Shown piece after piece: positions 56,736 to 64,000 of a stretch of DNA of 64,000 nt (the stretch's first letter is position 1; each line of letters opens with the position of its first letter). The stretch covers positions 1 through 64,000 of the forward strand of contig JAKLFE010000003.1 of the NCBI GenBank assembly GCA_022711355.1. Direction: 5' to 3'. This DNA comes from Spirochaetota bacterium (GTDB lineage Bacteria; Spirochaetota; Spirochaetia; Treponematales; Rectinemataceae). The position numbers and the translations under genes are program-made. The notes below the pieces were generated by a model. It was not told the DNA's origin. It was given only the letters and a program-made list of their open reading frames with translations, and ran no database searches.

Positions 56736-57860
56736 GTGAAACGACGTTATGCGACAGCGATCCTCTTCCTCGCCCTCGCCCTCGCCGCCGGCGCGGTCGC
56801 CGGCGCCTCCTTCCTCTCGATGAGGGAGCCCGAGCCCATCGCGCGCGGGCCGGGGGTCTCCGAGATCCGCAAGCTCTCCGACTGGTTCCCCGGCCTGGCC
56901 GGGGGGCCCGGCGACACCGAGGTCTACGTCCTCCGGGGCGAGGCCCCCGGCGGCTCGATGCTGGTCCTCGGCGGGACCCACCCCAACGAGCCGGCGGGAT
57001 TCCTCGCCGCCGTCCTCCTGGTCGAGAACGCGCGGGTCTCGAGCGGCGCCCTCTACGTGATCCCCCGGGCCAACGCGAGCGCCTTCACCCACAACGATCC
57101 CCAGGAGGCGGCGCCCCAGCGGCTCCATATCCGGACGCCCTGGGGCGAGCGGGTCTTCCGCTACGGCTCCCGGGCCACCAATCCCCTGCACCAGTGGCCG
57201 GATCCCGACGTGTACATACACGCATCCTCGGGCCAGCGCCTCTCCGGCAACGAGACGAGGAACCTCAACCGCGGCTACCCCGGCCGACCCGACGGAAAGC
57301 TCACCGAGCGGGTCTGCTACGGCATCACGCAGCTCATCCGCAAGGAGGCCGTGGGCATAGCGATCGACCTCCACGAGGCCTCCCCCGAGTATCCGGTGAA
57401 CATGGCCGTGGTCGCCCATCCCCGCGCCATGCCGGTGGCCTCCCAGGTGGTGATGGGCCTCGAGATGGAGGACATCGCGATGCGGCTCGAGCCCTCGCCG
57501 GTCAACCTGCGGGGCCTCACGCACCGGGAGCTCGGCGACCATACCGAGACCCTCGCCGTCCTTATGGAGTCGCCCAACGCGTCGCAGGGCCGCCTCCGCG
57601 GCCGCACCGACGAGGCCCTGGCCCTTACGGGCAAGGACGGCTGGTACGTCAAGGCCCAGAAGCTCGGGCGGCTCTTCGTGCCCTACGGCGAGAAGGGGCA
57701 CCCCATCGAGGAGCGGGTCGGGCGCCACCTCGCGGGCATAGCGGAATTCGCGGCGGCCTTCACGCGGGAGTATCCCGACCGGCCCCTGGGGATCGAGGGC
57801 ATGCCCTCCTTCGAGGAGCTCGGGGAGGGAGGCCTCGGAGCCTTCCTCCGCAGGCCCTAG
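56736..57860 (+). CDS. AstE/AspA-like zinc deacylase, membrane-anchored
   Basis: 374 residues. N-terminal hydrophobic anchor (AILFLALALAAGAVAGASF). Catalytic domain of the succinylglutamate desuccinylase/aspartoacylase class (M14-like): GGTHPNEPAG carries the zinc His and Glu, and AIDLHEASPEYPV the later His-Glu pair. It removes acyl groups from acylated amino acids or cleaves small amides. The start at 56736 (GTG with GAGGG) is preferred over GTG 56724, which lies in the stop of the previous gene. Close relatives usually lack the long insert NPLHQWPDPDVYIHASSGQR. Confidence 0.82.
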   Translation: MKRRYATAILFLALALAAGAVAGASFLSMREPEPIARGPGVSEIRKLSDWFPGLAGGPGDTEVYVLRGEAPGGSMLVLGGTHPNEPAGFLAAVLLVENARVSSGALYVIPRANASAFTHNDPQEAAPQRLHIRTPWGERVFRYGSRATNPLHQWPDPDVYIHASSGQRLSGNETRNLNRGYPGRPDGKLTERVCYGITQLIRKEAVGIAIDLHEASPEYPVNMAVVAHPRAMPVASQVVMGLEMEDIAMRLEPSPVNLRGLTHRELGDHTETLAVLMESPNASQGRLRGRTDEALALTGKDGWYVKAQKLGRLFVPYGEKGHPIEERVGRHLAGIAEFAAAFTREYPDRPLGIEGMPSFEELGEGGLGAFLRRP

Positions 57861-57869
57861 GGGGGCGTC

Positions 57870-58559
57870 CTGCGCGCCCTCGCCGCGGCGGCCCTCTGCG
57901 CCGCCTCCGCCTTCGGGGCGGCCGCCGAGGCGGTGCCGGCCTTCCTCCTCCTCGATTCGGGCCTGCCGGGGCCCGCGGTCGCGGTCGTCGCGGGCATCCA
58001 CGGCGACGAGGGCTCGGGCCCGATCGCCGCGCGCGAGCTCGCCTCCGCCGGCCCGCCGCGCCGGGGCCGACTCCTCGTCCTCGCCGAGGCCAATCCGGCG
58101 GCCCTCGCCGCCAGCTCCCGCGCGGCCCCCGGGGGCCGGGACCTGAACCGGCTCTTCCCCCGGACGGGGTCCGGCCCCGCGGAGGCCGCCCCCGCGGCCG
58201 GCCGCGATCCGGAGGAGGCGCGGGCCGAGGCCCTGCTCGGGGTCCTCCTCGGCGAGGCCGACCTCGTCCTCGACCTCCACGAGGAGGGAGGGGCCTGGGA
58301 CGAGGCCGACCTCCCGACCCTCGTGCTGACCGAGGCGGCGGCTGAACTGGCCCTCGAGCTCGTGGAGGAGTTGCGCGATCTCGGAATGCCTTTCGATTTC
58401 GTCCGCGGCGCCCCGGAGGGGAGCCTCGCGGGCGAGCTGGGCGGGCGGGGAAGGGCCGCCCTCGTCGTGGAGGCTCCCGCCCGGCTGCCCTTCGAGGAGC
58501 GGGTCCGCGTCCATCTCGCCGCCGTACGCGGCGCGCTCGGCCTTTTAGGGATGCGTTGA
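57870..58559 (+). CDS. Exported AstE/AspA-like zinc deacylase with apparent CTG start
   Basis: 229 residues if read from CTG 57870. This start gives a proper signal peptide (RALAAAALCAASAFGAAAEA) and has GGGGGGC upstream, whereas the first standard start (GTG 57933) would cut the signal off. The domain is a compact deacylase like its neighbour: VVAGIHGDEGSGP (zinc His/Glu), GGRDLNRLFPRT and LVLDLHEEGGAWDE. Likely periplasmic. It follows the previous gene by 9 bp and closes the operon. Confidence 0.75.
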   Translation: MRALAAAALCAASAFGAAAEAVPAFLLLDSGLPGPAVAVVAGIHGDEGSGPIAARELASAGPPRRGRLLVLAEANPAALAASSRAAPGGRDLNRLFPRTGSGPAEAAPAAGRDPEEARAEALLGVLLGEADLVLDLHEEGGAWDEADLPTLVLTEAAAELALELVEELRDLGMPFDFVRGAPEGSLAGELGGRGRAALVVEAPARLPFEERVRVHLAAVRGALGLLGMR

Positions 58560-58586
58560 GCGAACGAGGAAGGGCGCCGGGGCCCC

Positions 58587-58979
58587 TCAATCCGCGCCGA
58601 CGAGGAAAAGGACGCCTGCCTCGAGGGCGAGGTAGGCGAGGGCGATGAGGGTCTGGATGGCCCGGTGCCGGGGATCGCCCCCGATGTCCCGGCGGCCAAG
58701 GCGCGAGGCGAGGAAGTACCAGGAATAGAAGAGCCCCGTGAGGACGTTGATGAGGTAGAGATAGGACCGGGTCGTCGCCTCGTCCAGATGCTTCGCTGCG
58801 GGACGGACGGTAGGCTGGGAGGGCTTGGCCTCCATGGCCGAGCGAGCGGGGAGGGGGAGGCCCCGCCGGAGGAATTCCTCCTCGAAGGCCGAGCGCTCAT
58901 CCTCGTCGAGGCGCTCGAAGAAGTTCATGTACAGGCTCACGAGCTCGATCCTCGGGATGCCCCCCAAGCCTTCGTCCAT
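58587..58979 (-). CDS. Small membrane protein of unknown function (130 aa)
   Basis: Not recognised. 130 residues; the first 60 are soluble and acidic (GIPRIELVSLYMNFFERLDEDERSAF) and the C-terminal 60 contain two hydrophobic helices (YLYLINVLTGLFYSWYFLAS and LIALAYLALEAGVLFLVG). Its ATG is 27 bp from the divergent peptidase ATG, and the promoter signals suggest a leaderless mRNA. Confidence 0.7.
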   Translation of the reverse strand: MDEGLGGIPRIELVSLYMNFFERLDEDERSAFEEEFLRRGLPLPARSAMEAKPSQPTVRPAAKHLDEATTRSYLYLINVLTGLFYSWYFLASRLGRRDIGGDPRHRAIQTLIALAYLALEAGVLFLVGAD

Positions 58980-59014
58980 ATTTCGAGTATGTGCTATGAT
59001 CCCGGAATGCACAA
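58971..59014. promoter_or_regulatory. Interlocked divergent leaderless promoters
   Basis: Minus: TTGTGC (59009-59014), 17 bp, CATACT (58986-58991), 6 nt, ATG at 58979. Plus: TTCGTC (58971-58976), 18 bp, TGC-TATGAT (58995-59000, extended -10), 6 nt, ATG at 59007. Each -35 box lies in the first codons of the opposite gene. Confidence 0.6.
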
Positions 59015-62000
59015 GCTCGAAGTTGCCCCGCGCTGCCCCGCCCAGCTCCGCGAGCTCGCCGTCGAGGTCGCCGCGATCCTCGGCTTCCGCTCCCTTTCGA
59101 TGGATTTTCCCATCCTCGCGCCCGCCGGGGGAGCGAGGCCGGGCCCCGGGGGCCTTGCCTTCCGCCTCGGGCCCGCAGGCTCGGGGGATGCCGCCTGGTC
59201 GATCCGCCGCTCGGGCCCTGGGGTCGAGCTCGCGCTCGGTGCTCCGGCCGCCGCGCCGGCCCTCCTGCGGGCCCTTCTCTCGCGCTTCTCCGAGCTCGAG
59301 GCCGACGCCTCCTTCGCCGCCCGGGGGGACGAGGCCGAGGCGGGGCCCGCTCCCGCCCGGCCGGCGCCGCGGAAGCCCGGGGTCATGGAGTCGGGCTACC
59401 ACCCCCTGCCCCGGGCGCGGGGCCTCGAGTGCCTCTTCGAGCGCGAGTACCTCGTGAAGGACGAGGACTACGACTTCCTCCCAGACCGTATCGACGCCTC
59501 GATCATCCTCGAGCCGGGCTTCGGGGACGAGGAGCTCTCGGCGGCCTGCGACCTCGCGGCCCGCTTGGGCATGGAGAGCCTCGGCCTCGAGCTCCCCCTC
59601 CTCGAGATCGCGGGCCGCCCCGCCAGGGTCCCTGGCCGCGGGAGCAGCATCAGGATCGAAGGCTCCGGCCAGCCCGCGCTCTCCCTGTCCGAGGAGGAGG
59701 GGCGCCGCGTCCTTTGCCTGCGCGGTCCCGGGCCCGGGCTCGCCGCCATGGCCTCGGCCCTCTGCCGCGCGATGCCCGGCACCGGCGACGACTCCCCCCT
59801 GGCCGAGCTCCGCGACGGCCTGGTCGAGGCCCTCGGCCTGCGGAGCCTGGACGGCAAGCTCGCCTGGCTCGAGTCGGGCGGGGCCCCCTGCGGCGCCCTG
59901 CTGCCCTGCGGGCCGATCCCCGCGGCCAGGCGGGCCGAGCTCGCCGCGCGCTTCCCCTCCTCCCGCTTCGTGGAGGCCCGCCCCCTCGCCGTGGCGGCCG
60001 GAGGCGAGATCGAGCTGCCCTGGGAGCTGGAGGCCTGCCGCGCCCTCCTCGAGCGCGAGCTCTACCCGCGCATCCGGCCCGGCTCCGAGGCCGAGGTCCT
60101 CGTCGTGATCGGCGAGGGCGCGGCGATCCGGCGGGAGCTCGCGGCCGAGATCGGCGAGGCCTGCGCCGCGCGGGGGGCCGCGGGCGCCCGCGTCCGGGTC
60201 CTCTGCGCCTTCAAGCAGGGCCTGTCCTGGCTGCGCGACGGCGAGCTGCCCGAGCTGGCCGCCCTGGGGAAGGTCGGCTCCGTCGAGATATCCTTCTCCC
60301 CCTTCCTTCCCGCCGGCCGAGCGTCCTGGAACGACGAGGACGGGGCGACGCCGCGCATCGCGCCCAACCGCCCCGACGATCCCGAGGCCTGGCTCGATCC
60401 GCCGATACGGCTCCTCCAGGAGCTCTACCCGGCCGACGACCTCCTCGCCGAGGCCCTCGGCATCGAACGAGATCGCATAACCTTTACCCTGGCCGCCCCG
60501 GGCGGCGCGCCCCGCGGGGCGCCGGGATACGCCCTCGTGGCCCGCGACCGGGAGGGCAGGGTCATCCGCGAGTCGGCCTACGCGCCGGCCCTCTCGGAGC
60601 GGCCCTACCTCGACGAGTTCCCCGGCCTCGGCAAAGTCCATCCCGGCGCGGGATGCCTGCGCCTGACGCTCGGTGGCGAGACGGCCTGGGAGGGCCGCTT
60701 CAAGACCGACCTCGAGTCCGCCTGGGAAGCCTACCAAGGCACGATACTCCCCGCGGCGCGGGCCCTCGTCGAGGCCCGGCTCGCGGCCGCGGCTGGCGCG
60801 GGCGGCGCCCCCTCGGCCCAGAGCTTCTTCTCGCGCCTGGTCGTCGAGCTCGAGGCAAGCGAGCCGGAGGAGGAGCTCGGCTGCCGCCACGACCGGCTTT
60901 CCTCGCTCGAGTCCTTCCACGAGGATCTCTACTTCGCGGGGCTCGACTACTTCCAGACCCTCGGCATCAAGCTCGCGGGCAGGGGCTTCGACTCCCCCGG
61001 CCTCATCCTGCCCAAGCTCAGGGCGGCGGCCGGGAGGCCGAGGATGCGTTATGCGATTATGGTCGACGACCCCGCGGGGGCGGCCCCGTCCGCCCTGGCC
61101 GGCGGGGCGGGCGCGGTCGAGGCGCCCTGCCCCGGGGCCTCGGCCTACGTGGACGAGCTCGCCTACGATGCTCGGAGCGGGAGCTTCTCTCCCCGGCTCC
61201 GCCTACGGGCCCCCGGCCGCGAGGCCGAGGCCGCCGCCTTCGCCGCCGCCTACGCCCGTCTCCTCTCCGAGGGCCTCCTCGAGGCCTCCCGCCCGGCCTC
61301 GGCCTTCGCCTCGCTGCGCATCGCCCTCGAGGGCGCGCCCGGTCCCGCCGCCGAGATCCTGGCTAGGCCCCCCGCGCCGCCGGCTCCCCCCGAGCGCGTG
61401 GATATCGGCGGCATCGAAGTGAGCGAGGACTCGCTCATCGGGCCAGCAGAATTCGAGGCAGTCGCGGAAGGCCTCGGGCGGGTCCGGGGGCTCAGGCTGC
61501 GCCGCGTGGGAGAGAGCCGCCTCGGCCGGCCCATCCGGGCGATCGAGCTCGATCCGGGCCTGGGCGGCTACGTCTCCCGGACCAAGCTCGCTGCCTTGAG
61601 GCCGACGGTCTACGTCAACGGGCGCCACCACGCCAACGAGGTCTCCTCGACCAACTCGGCCCTCATGCTCGCCAAGCGACTGGTCGCGGATCCGGAGCTC
61701 GCCGGCCTGGCCCGCCGCCTCAACATCGTCATCCTCCCCCTCGAGAACCCCGACGGCGCGGCCCTCCACGAGGAGCTCGCCCGCGGCAACCCCGAGTGGA
61801 TCCTCCACGCGGCCCGCTACGATTCCCTCGGCTGCGAGTTCGCGCGCGAGTACTTCAACGACGCCACCCTCCACCCCGAGGCCCGCGCCTTCTCGAGGCT
61901 CTGGCGCGACTGGCTCCCCGACGTGGTGGTGGACGACCATGGAGTGCCGAGCCACGAGTGGTGCCAGCCCTTCTCGGGCTACACCTCGCCCTGGTTCAAG

Positions 62001-62513
62001 GGCTTCTGGATGCCCCGGGCCCTCCTGTACGGGTATTTCTGGTTCGTCACCGACGAGGCCTACGCGGCGAACAAGGCCGTGGCCGAGGGCATGCTCGAGG
62101 CCGTGGCCGGAGCCATGGGCGAAGGGCCGGAATATCGGCAGCTCAACGCTGAGTGGCGGGACCGCTTCGAGAAGTACGCCCACGCCTGGATGCCCAAGCT
62201 CTTCCCCGCCGAGTACCACCGGGACGTCATCTTCTACTGGGTGCCCTACGCGTATAAACCGGATTATTACTACGTTTCCGTGCGCTTCCCCTGGGTCACG
62301 GCAGCGAGTTTCGTTTCCGAAGTAGCCGACGAGACGGCGGTCGGGCCCTACCTCGGCCTCTGCGCCCGGGCCCACCTCGACGAGGACCTCGCCGTCCTGG
62401 AGCTCCTGGCGGGGGCGGAGCCGGAAATCGAGGAGGAGTGCTGGATCGAGGGACAGACCCTGCGAGCGCGGCGGCGGAGGCGACGCCCCCTGAAGCTCGA
62501 GCCGAGGGTTTGA
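59007..62513 (+). CDS. Large M14-family zinc carboxypeptidase-like protein
   Basis: 1168 residues. The C-terminal 330 hold an M14 peptidase domain: RPTVYVNGRHHANEVSSTN with zinc ligands His875 and Glu878, ILPLENPDGAALHEEL, and VVVDDHGVPSHEW. The first 840 residues are unrecognised, with hints of a repeated alpha/beta unit (EREYLVKDEDYDFLPDRIDAS; RELAAEIGEACAARGAAGARV). No signal peptide, so it is probably cytoplasmic. It follows the deacylase cluster and precedes the oxoproline transporter genes, consistent with peptide breakdown. Far longer than ordinary M14 enzymes (300-450). Confidence 0.85.
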   Translation: MHKLEVAPRCPAQLRELAVEVAAILGFRSLSMDFPILAPAGGARPGPGGLAFRLGPAGSGDAAWSIRRSGPGVELALGAPAAAPALLRALLSRFSELEADASFAARGDEAEAGPAPARPAPRKPGVMESGYHPLPRARGLECLFEREYLVKDEDYDFLPDRIDASIILEPGFGDEELSAACDLAARLGMESLGLELPLLEIAGRPARVPGRGSSIRIEGSGQPALSLSEEEGRRVLCLRGPGPGLAAMASALCRAMPGTGDDSPLAELRDGLVEALGLRSLDGKLAWLESGGAPCGALLPCGPIPAARRAELAARFPSSRFVEARPLAVAAGGEIELPWELEACRALLERELYPRIRPGSEAEVLVVIGEGAAIRRELAAEIGEACAARGAAGARVRVLCAFKQGLSWLRDGELPELAALGKVGSVEISFSPFLPAGRASWNDEDGATPRIAPNRPDDPEAWLDPPIRLLQELYPADDLLAEALGIERDRITFTLAAPGGAPRGAPGYALVARDREGRVIRESAYAPALSERPYLDEFPGLGKVHPGAGCLRLTLGGETAWEGRFKTDLESAWEAYQGTILPAARALVEARLAAAAGAGGAPSAQSFFSRLVVELEASEPEEELGCRHDRLSSLESFHEDLYFAGLDYFQTLGIKLAGRGFDSPGLILPKLRAAAGRPRMRYAIMVDDPAGAAPSALAGGAGAVEAPCPGASAYVDELAYDARSGSFSPRLRLRAPGREAEAAAFAAAYARLLSEGLLEASRPASAFASLRIALEGAPGPAAEILARPPAPPAPPERVDIGGIEVSEDSLIGPAEFEAVAEGLGRVRGLRLRRVGESRLGRPIRAIELDPGLGGYVSRTKLAALRPTVYVNGRHHANEVSSTNSALMLAKRLVADPELAGLARRLNIVILPLENPDGAALHEELARGNPEWILHAARYDSLGCEFAREYFNDATLHPEARAFSRLWRDWLPDVVVDDHGVPSHEWCQPFSGYTSPWFKGFWMPRALLYGYFWFVTDEAYAANKAVAEGMLEAVAGAMGEGPEYRQLNAEWRDRFEKYAHAWMPKLFPAEYHRDVIFYWVPYAYKPDYYYVSVRFPWVTAASFVSEVADETAVGPYLGLCARAHLDEDLAVLELLAGAEPEIEEECWIEGQTLRARRRRRRPLKLEPRV

Positions 62514-62594
62514 AATATCACTTAAATTTTAGCATTTGCATTTTTATGCTCCTGTGGTATCGTTACCGCAATTTTACGTCGCTAGGAGGCGAAG

Positions 62595-63269
62595 ATGATC
62601 AAACTCATCGGCGTCGCGATCGTTATCCTGGGCTTCGCGCTGAAGCTCGATAACATCGCGATCATCCTCGTGGCGGGGCTCGTGACGGGCCTCGTCGGCG
62701 GAATGGACATTGTAAAAATACTCGAGACCCTCGGGAACAGCTTCGTGGCCAACCGCGGCATGGCGATCTTCGTCGTGGTCATGCTGGTCACGGGCACCCT
62801 CGAGCGCAACGGCCTGCGCGAGATGGCGGCCAAGCTGATCGGCAAGATCAAGAACGCGACCGCGGGCATGGTGATCGGCGCCTACGGCGTCCTCCGCCTC
62901 ATCCTCGCCGCCTTCAACGTGAGCCTGGGCGGCACGGCCGGCTTCGTCCGCCCCGTCGTCATGCCGATGGCCACCGGCGCCGTCGAGGCCAAGCACGGCT
63001 CGGTCGACGAGAAGCACCTCGAGGAGCTCAAGGGGATGAGCTCGGGCATGGAGAACATCACCTGGTTCTTCGGCCAGGTCCTCTTCGTCGGCGGCTCCGG
63101 CGCCCTCCTCGTCCAGTCCACCCTGAAGGGCCTCGGGTACGAGACCGAGCTGGGCGCCCTCGCGACCGTGGAGCTCCCCGTCGCCCTGTTCGCACTCGTC
63201 GTCGGCGCCGTCATGTATTTCTTCAAGGACAAGCGCCTGAGCAAGACCCTATACGGGCAGAAGAAGTAG
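62595..63269 (+). CDS. 5-oxoproline transporter, DUF969 subunit
   Basis: 224 residues with about six membrane helices: IIIVAGLVTGLV-like start (AIILVAGLVTGLVGGMD), VANRGMAIFVVVMLVTGTLERNGL, AFNVSLGGTAGFVRPVV and ENITWFFGQVLFVGGSGALLV. These match DUF969, named as one half of a 5-oxoproline (pyroglutamate) permease found with DUF979. A clear AGGAGG lies before the ATG. The 81-bp gap upstream is AT-rich with a TTGCAT-16-TATCGT promoter candidate (62536-62563). Confidence 0.9.
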   Translation: MIKLIGVAIVILGFALKLDNIAIILVAGLVTGLVGGMDIVKILETLGNSFVANRGMAIFVVVMLVTGTLERNGLREMAAKLIGKIKNATAGMVIGAYGVLRLILAAFNVSLGGTAGFVRPVVMPMATGAVEAKHGSVDEKHLEELKGMSSGMENITWFFGQVLFVGGSGALLVQSTLKGLGYETELGALATVELPVALFALVVGAVMYFFKDKRLSKTLYGQKK

Positions 63270-63282
63270 GGAGGGACGGAAT

Positions 63283-64000
63283 ATGCAGTTCTTCATGGAT
63301 CCCAAGGTCCTTCTCGGCGCGAAGCTCCTCGAGTGCCTCTACATCCTCATGGGCATCATCGCCGGCTACGCCGGGGTGAAGACCCTCTTCGAGAAGGAGC
63401 ACAAGGCGAAGATCGGCACGGCCGTCTTCTGGATCTCCCTGGCGGTCGTCCTCGCCTTCGGGCGCTGGATCCCCAAGATGGTCAACGGCATCCTCGTCGT
63501 GGTCATGGCCATCCCCGCCGTACTCCGCCAGGTGAAGCCGGGCGCCGACCGCTCGGCGACCAAGGCCGAGACCAAGGCCAAGGCCGACAAGATCGGCTAC
63601 AAGATCTTCGTGCCGACCCTCATGATGGGGACCTTCGCCATCCTCTTCGCCGTCTTCACGAAGATCAGCCCCCTCGTCGGCGTCGGCGTCGGCGTCATCG
63701 TCGCGGCCATCCTCCTCATGGTCTTCTCGAGGGACAACAAGCCGACGACCTTCCTCGACGACTCCAAGCGCCTCCTGGACACGGTCGGCCCCCTGTCGAT
63801 GCTGCCCATGCTCCTCGCCGCCCTCGGCGCGATCTTCACCGCGGCCGGCGTCGGCCAGGTCATCGCCAGCCTCGTCGGCAAGGTCATCCCCCAGGGCAAC
63901 ATGACCGTCGGCATCATCGTCTTCGCGATCGCCATGCCCCTGTTCACGATGATCATGGGCAACGCCTTCGCGGCCATCACGGTGATCACGGTCGGCATCG
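63283..64000 (+). CDS. 5-oxoproline transporter, DUF979 subunit (cut by window end)
   Basis: 239 codons seen, the frame runs off the window. Membrane protein with helices at KLLECLYILMGIIAGYAGV, AVFWISLAVVLAFGRWIP and GPLSMLPMLLAALGAIFTAAG, as in DUF979. It is paired with the DUF969 gene 13 bp upstream (site GGGAGGGACGG). The pair would import 5-oxoproline; a pyroglutamate peptidase or oxoprolinase gene is expected further downstream. Confidence 0.9.
   Translation, partial: MQFFMDPKVLLGAKLLECLYILMGIIAGYAGVKTLFEKEHKAKIGTAVFWISLAVVLAFGRWIPKMVNGILVVVMAIPAVLRQVKPGADRSATKAETKAKADKIGYKIFVPTLMMGTFAILFAVFTKISPLVGVGVGVIVAAILLMVFSRDNKPTTFLDDSKRLLDTVGPLSMLPMLLAALGAIFTAAGVGQVIASLVGKVIPQGNMTVGIIVFAIAMPLFTMIMGNAFAAITVITVGI

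Noticed and set aside
57194-58345. 383-codon frame overlapping both deacylase genes
   Set aside because: Arg/Pro/Gly-rich composition typical of a shadow frame in GC-rich DNA; the two zinc-deacylase frames explain the region.

Overview
The window is a very GC-rich bacterial chromosome segment. A spirochaete origin is the best fit. The evidence is a FlaB-type periplasmic flagellin, an LA_2272-like surface-repeat protein, a TrpR/YerC-like repressor, a tocopherol-cyclase-like protein and an ffs-dnaX-ybaB-recR block next to tRNA genes. The exact genus cannot be read from the sequence. Strong promoters follow the -35/-10 pattern with 17-18 bp spacers. In many cases the -10 box lies only 6-7 nt before an ATG, which points to widespread leaderless mRNAs.

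Layout. 0-11.5 kb: the tail of a LivF ATPase, a cyclophilin, a TrpR-like regulator, a DUF362 protein, a tocopherol-cyclase-like protein, a MarR regulator with two class III cyclase-like proteins, a phosphoribosyltransferase, a receiver protein, a solute-binding-like lipoprotein and a YhcC-type radical SAM protein. 11.6-15.2 kb: four serine tRNAs covering all serine codons, one Arg tRNA, 4.5S RNA, then dnaX (with an E. coli-like frameshift signal), ybaB and recR. 17-24 kb: the most striking locus. A histidine kinase fused to an RbsA-like ABC ATPase domain overlaps a sigma54-activating response regulator. Divergent to them, behind a good sigma54 promoter, sits a ribose-type ABC importer (binding protein, double ATPase, permease). 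The kinase may sense sugar transport by docking on the permease. 24-28 kb: an H1-like basic protein, tandem 113-bp repeats, flaB, and a DRTGG / ATPase / iron-hydrogenase-like operon.

28.5-33.6 kb is largely non-coding or acquired. It holds a candidate structured RNA of about 480 nt with its own promoter and terminator (minus strand), an MGH1-like glycosidase, hairpin-rich repeats, a tiny promoter-terminator unit, and an AT-rich island with an RHS C-terminal fragment and a secreted protein resembling a flagellar rod protein. The island is followed by attC-like palindromes suggestive of a cassette array without an integrase. 33.6-45.8 kb: an EamA transporter, a cNMP-binding/nucleosidase-like protein, an Mla-type lipid transport operon (MlaE-F-D plus TPR lipoprotein), a secreted WD40-caspase protein and a 7TM diguanylate cyclase.

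45.8-64 kb: an archaeal-type UMP kinase with FecR-domain and surface-repeat proteins, an MtfA-like peptidase, two more diguanylate cyclases, then a likely gamma-glutamyl/peptide scavenging region. That region contains gamma-glutamyltransferase, DUF6305, a DctM-like permease, a 50-residue membrane protein, two AspA/AstE-like deacylases, a large M14 peptidase and the two subunits of a DUF969/DUF979 (5-oxoproline) transporter, the last one cut by the window end.
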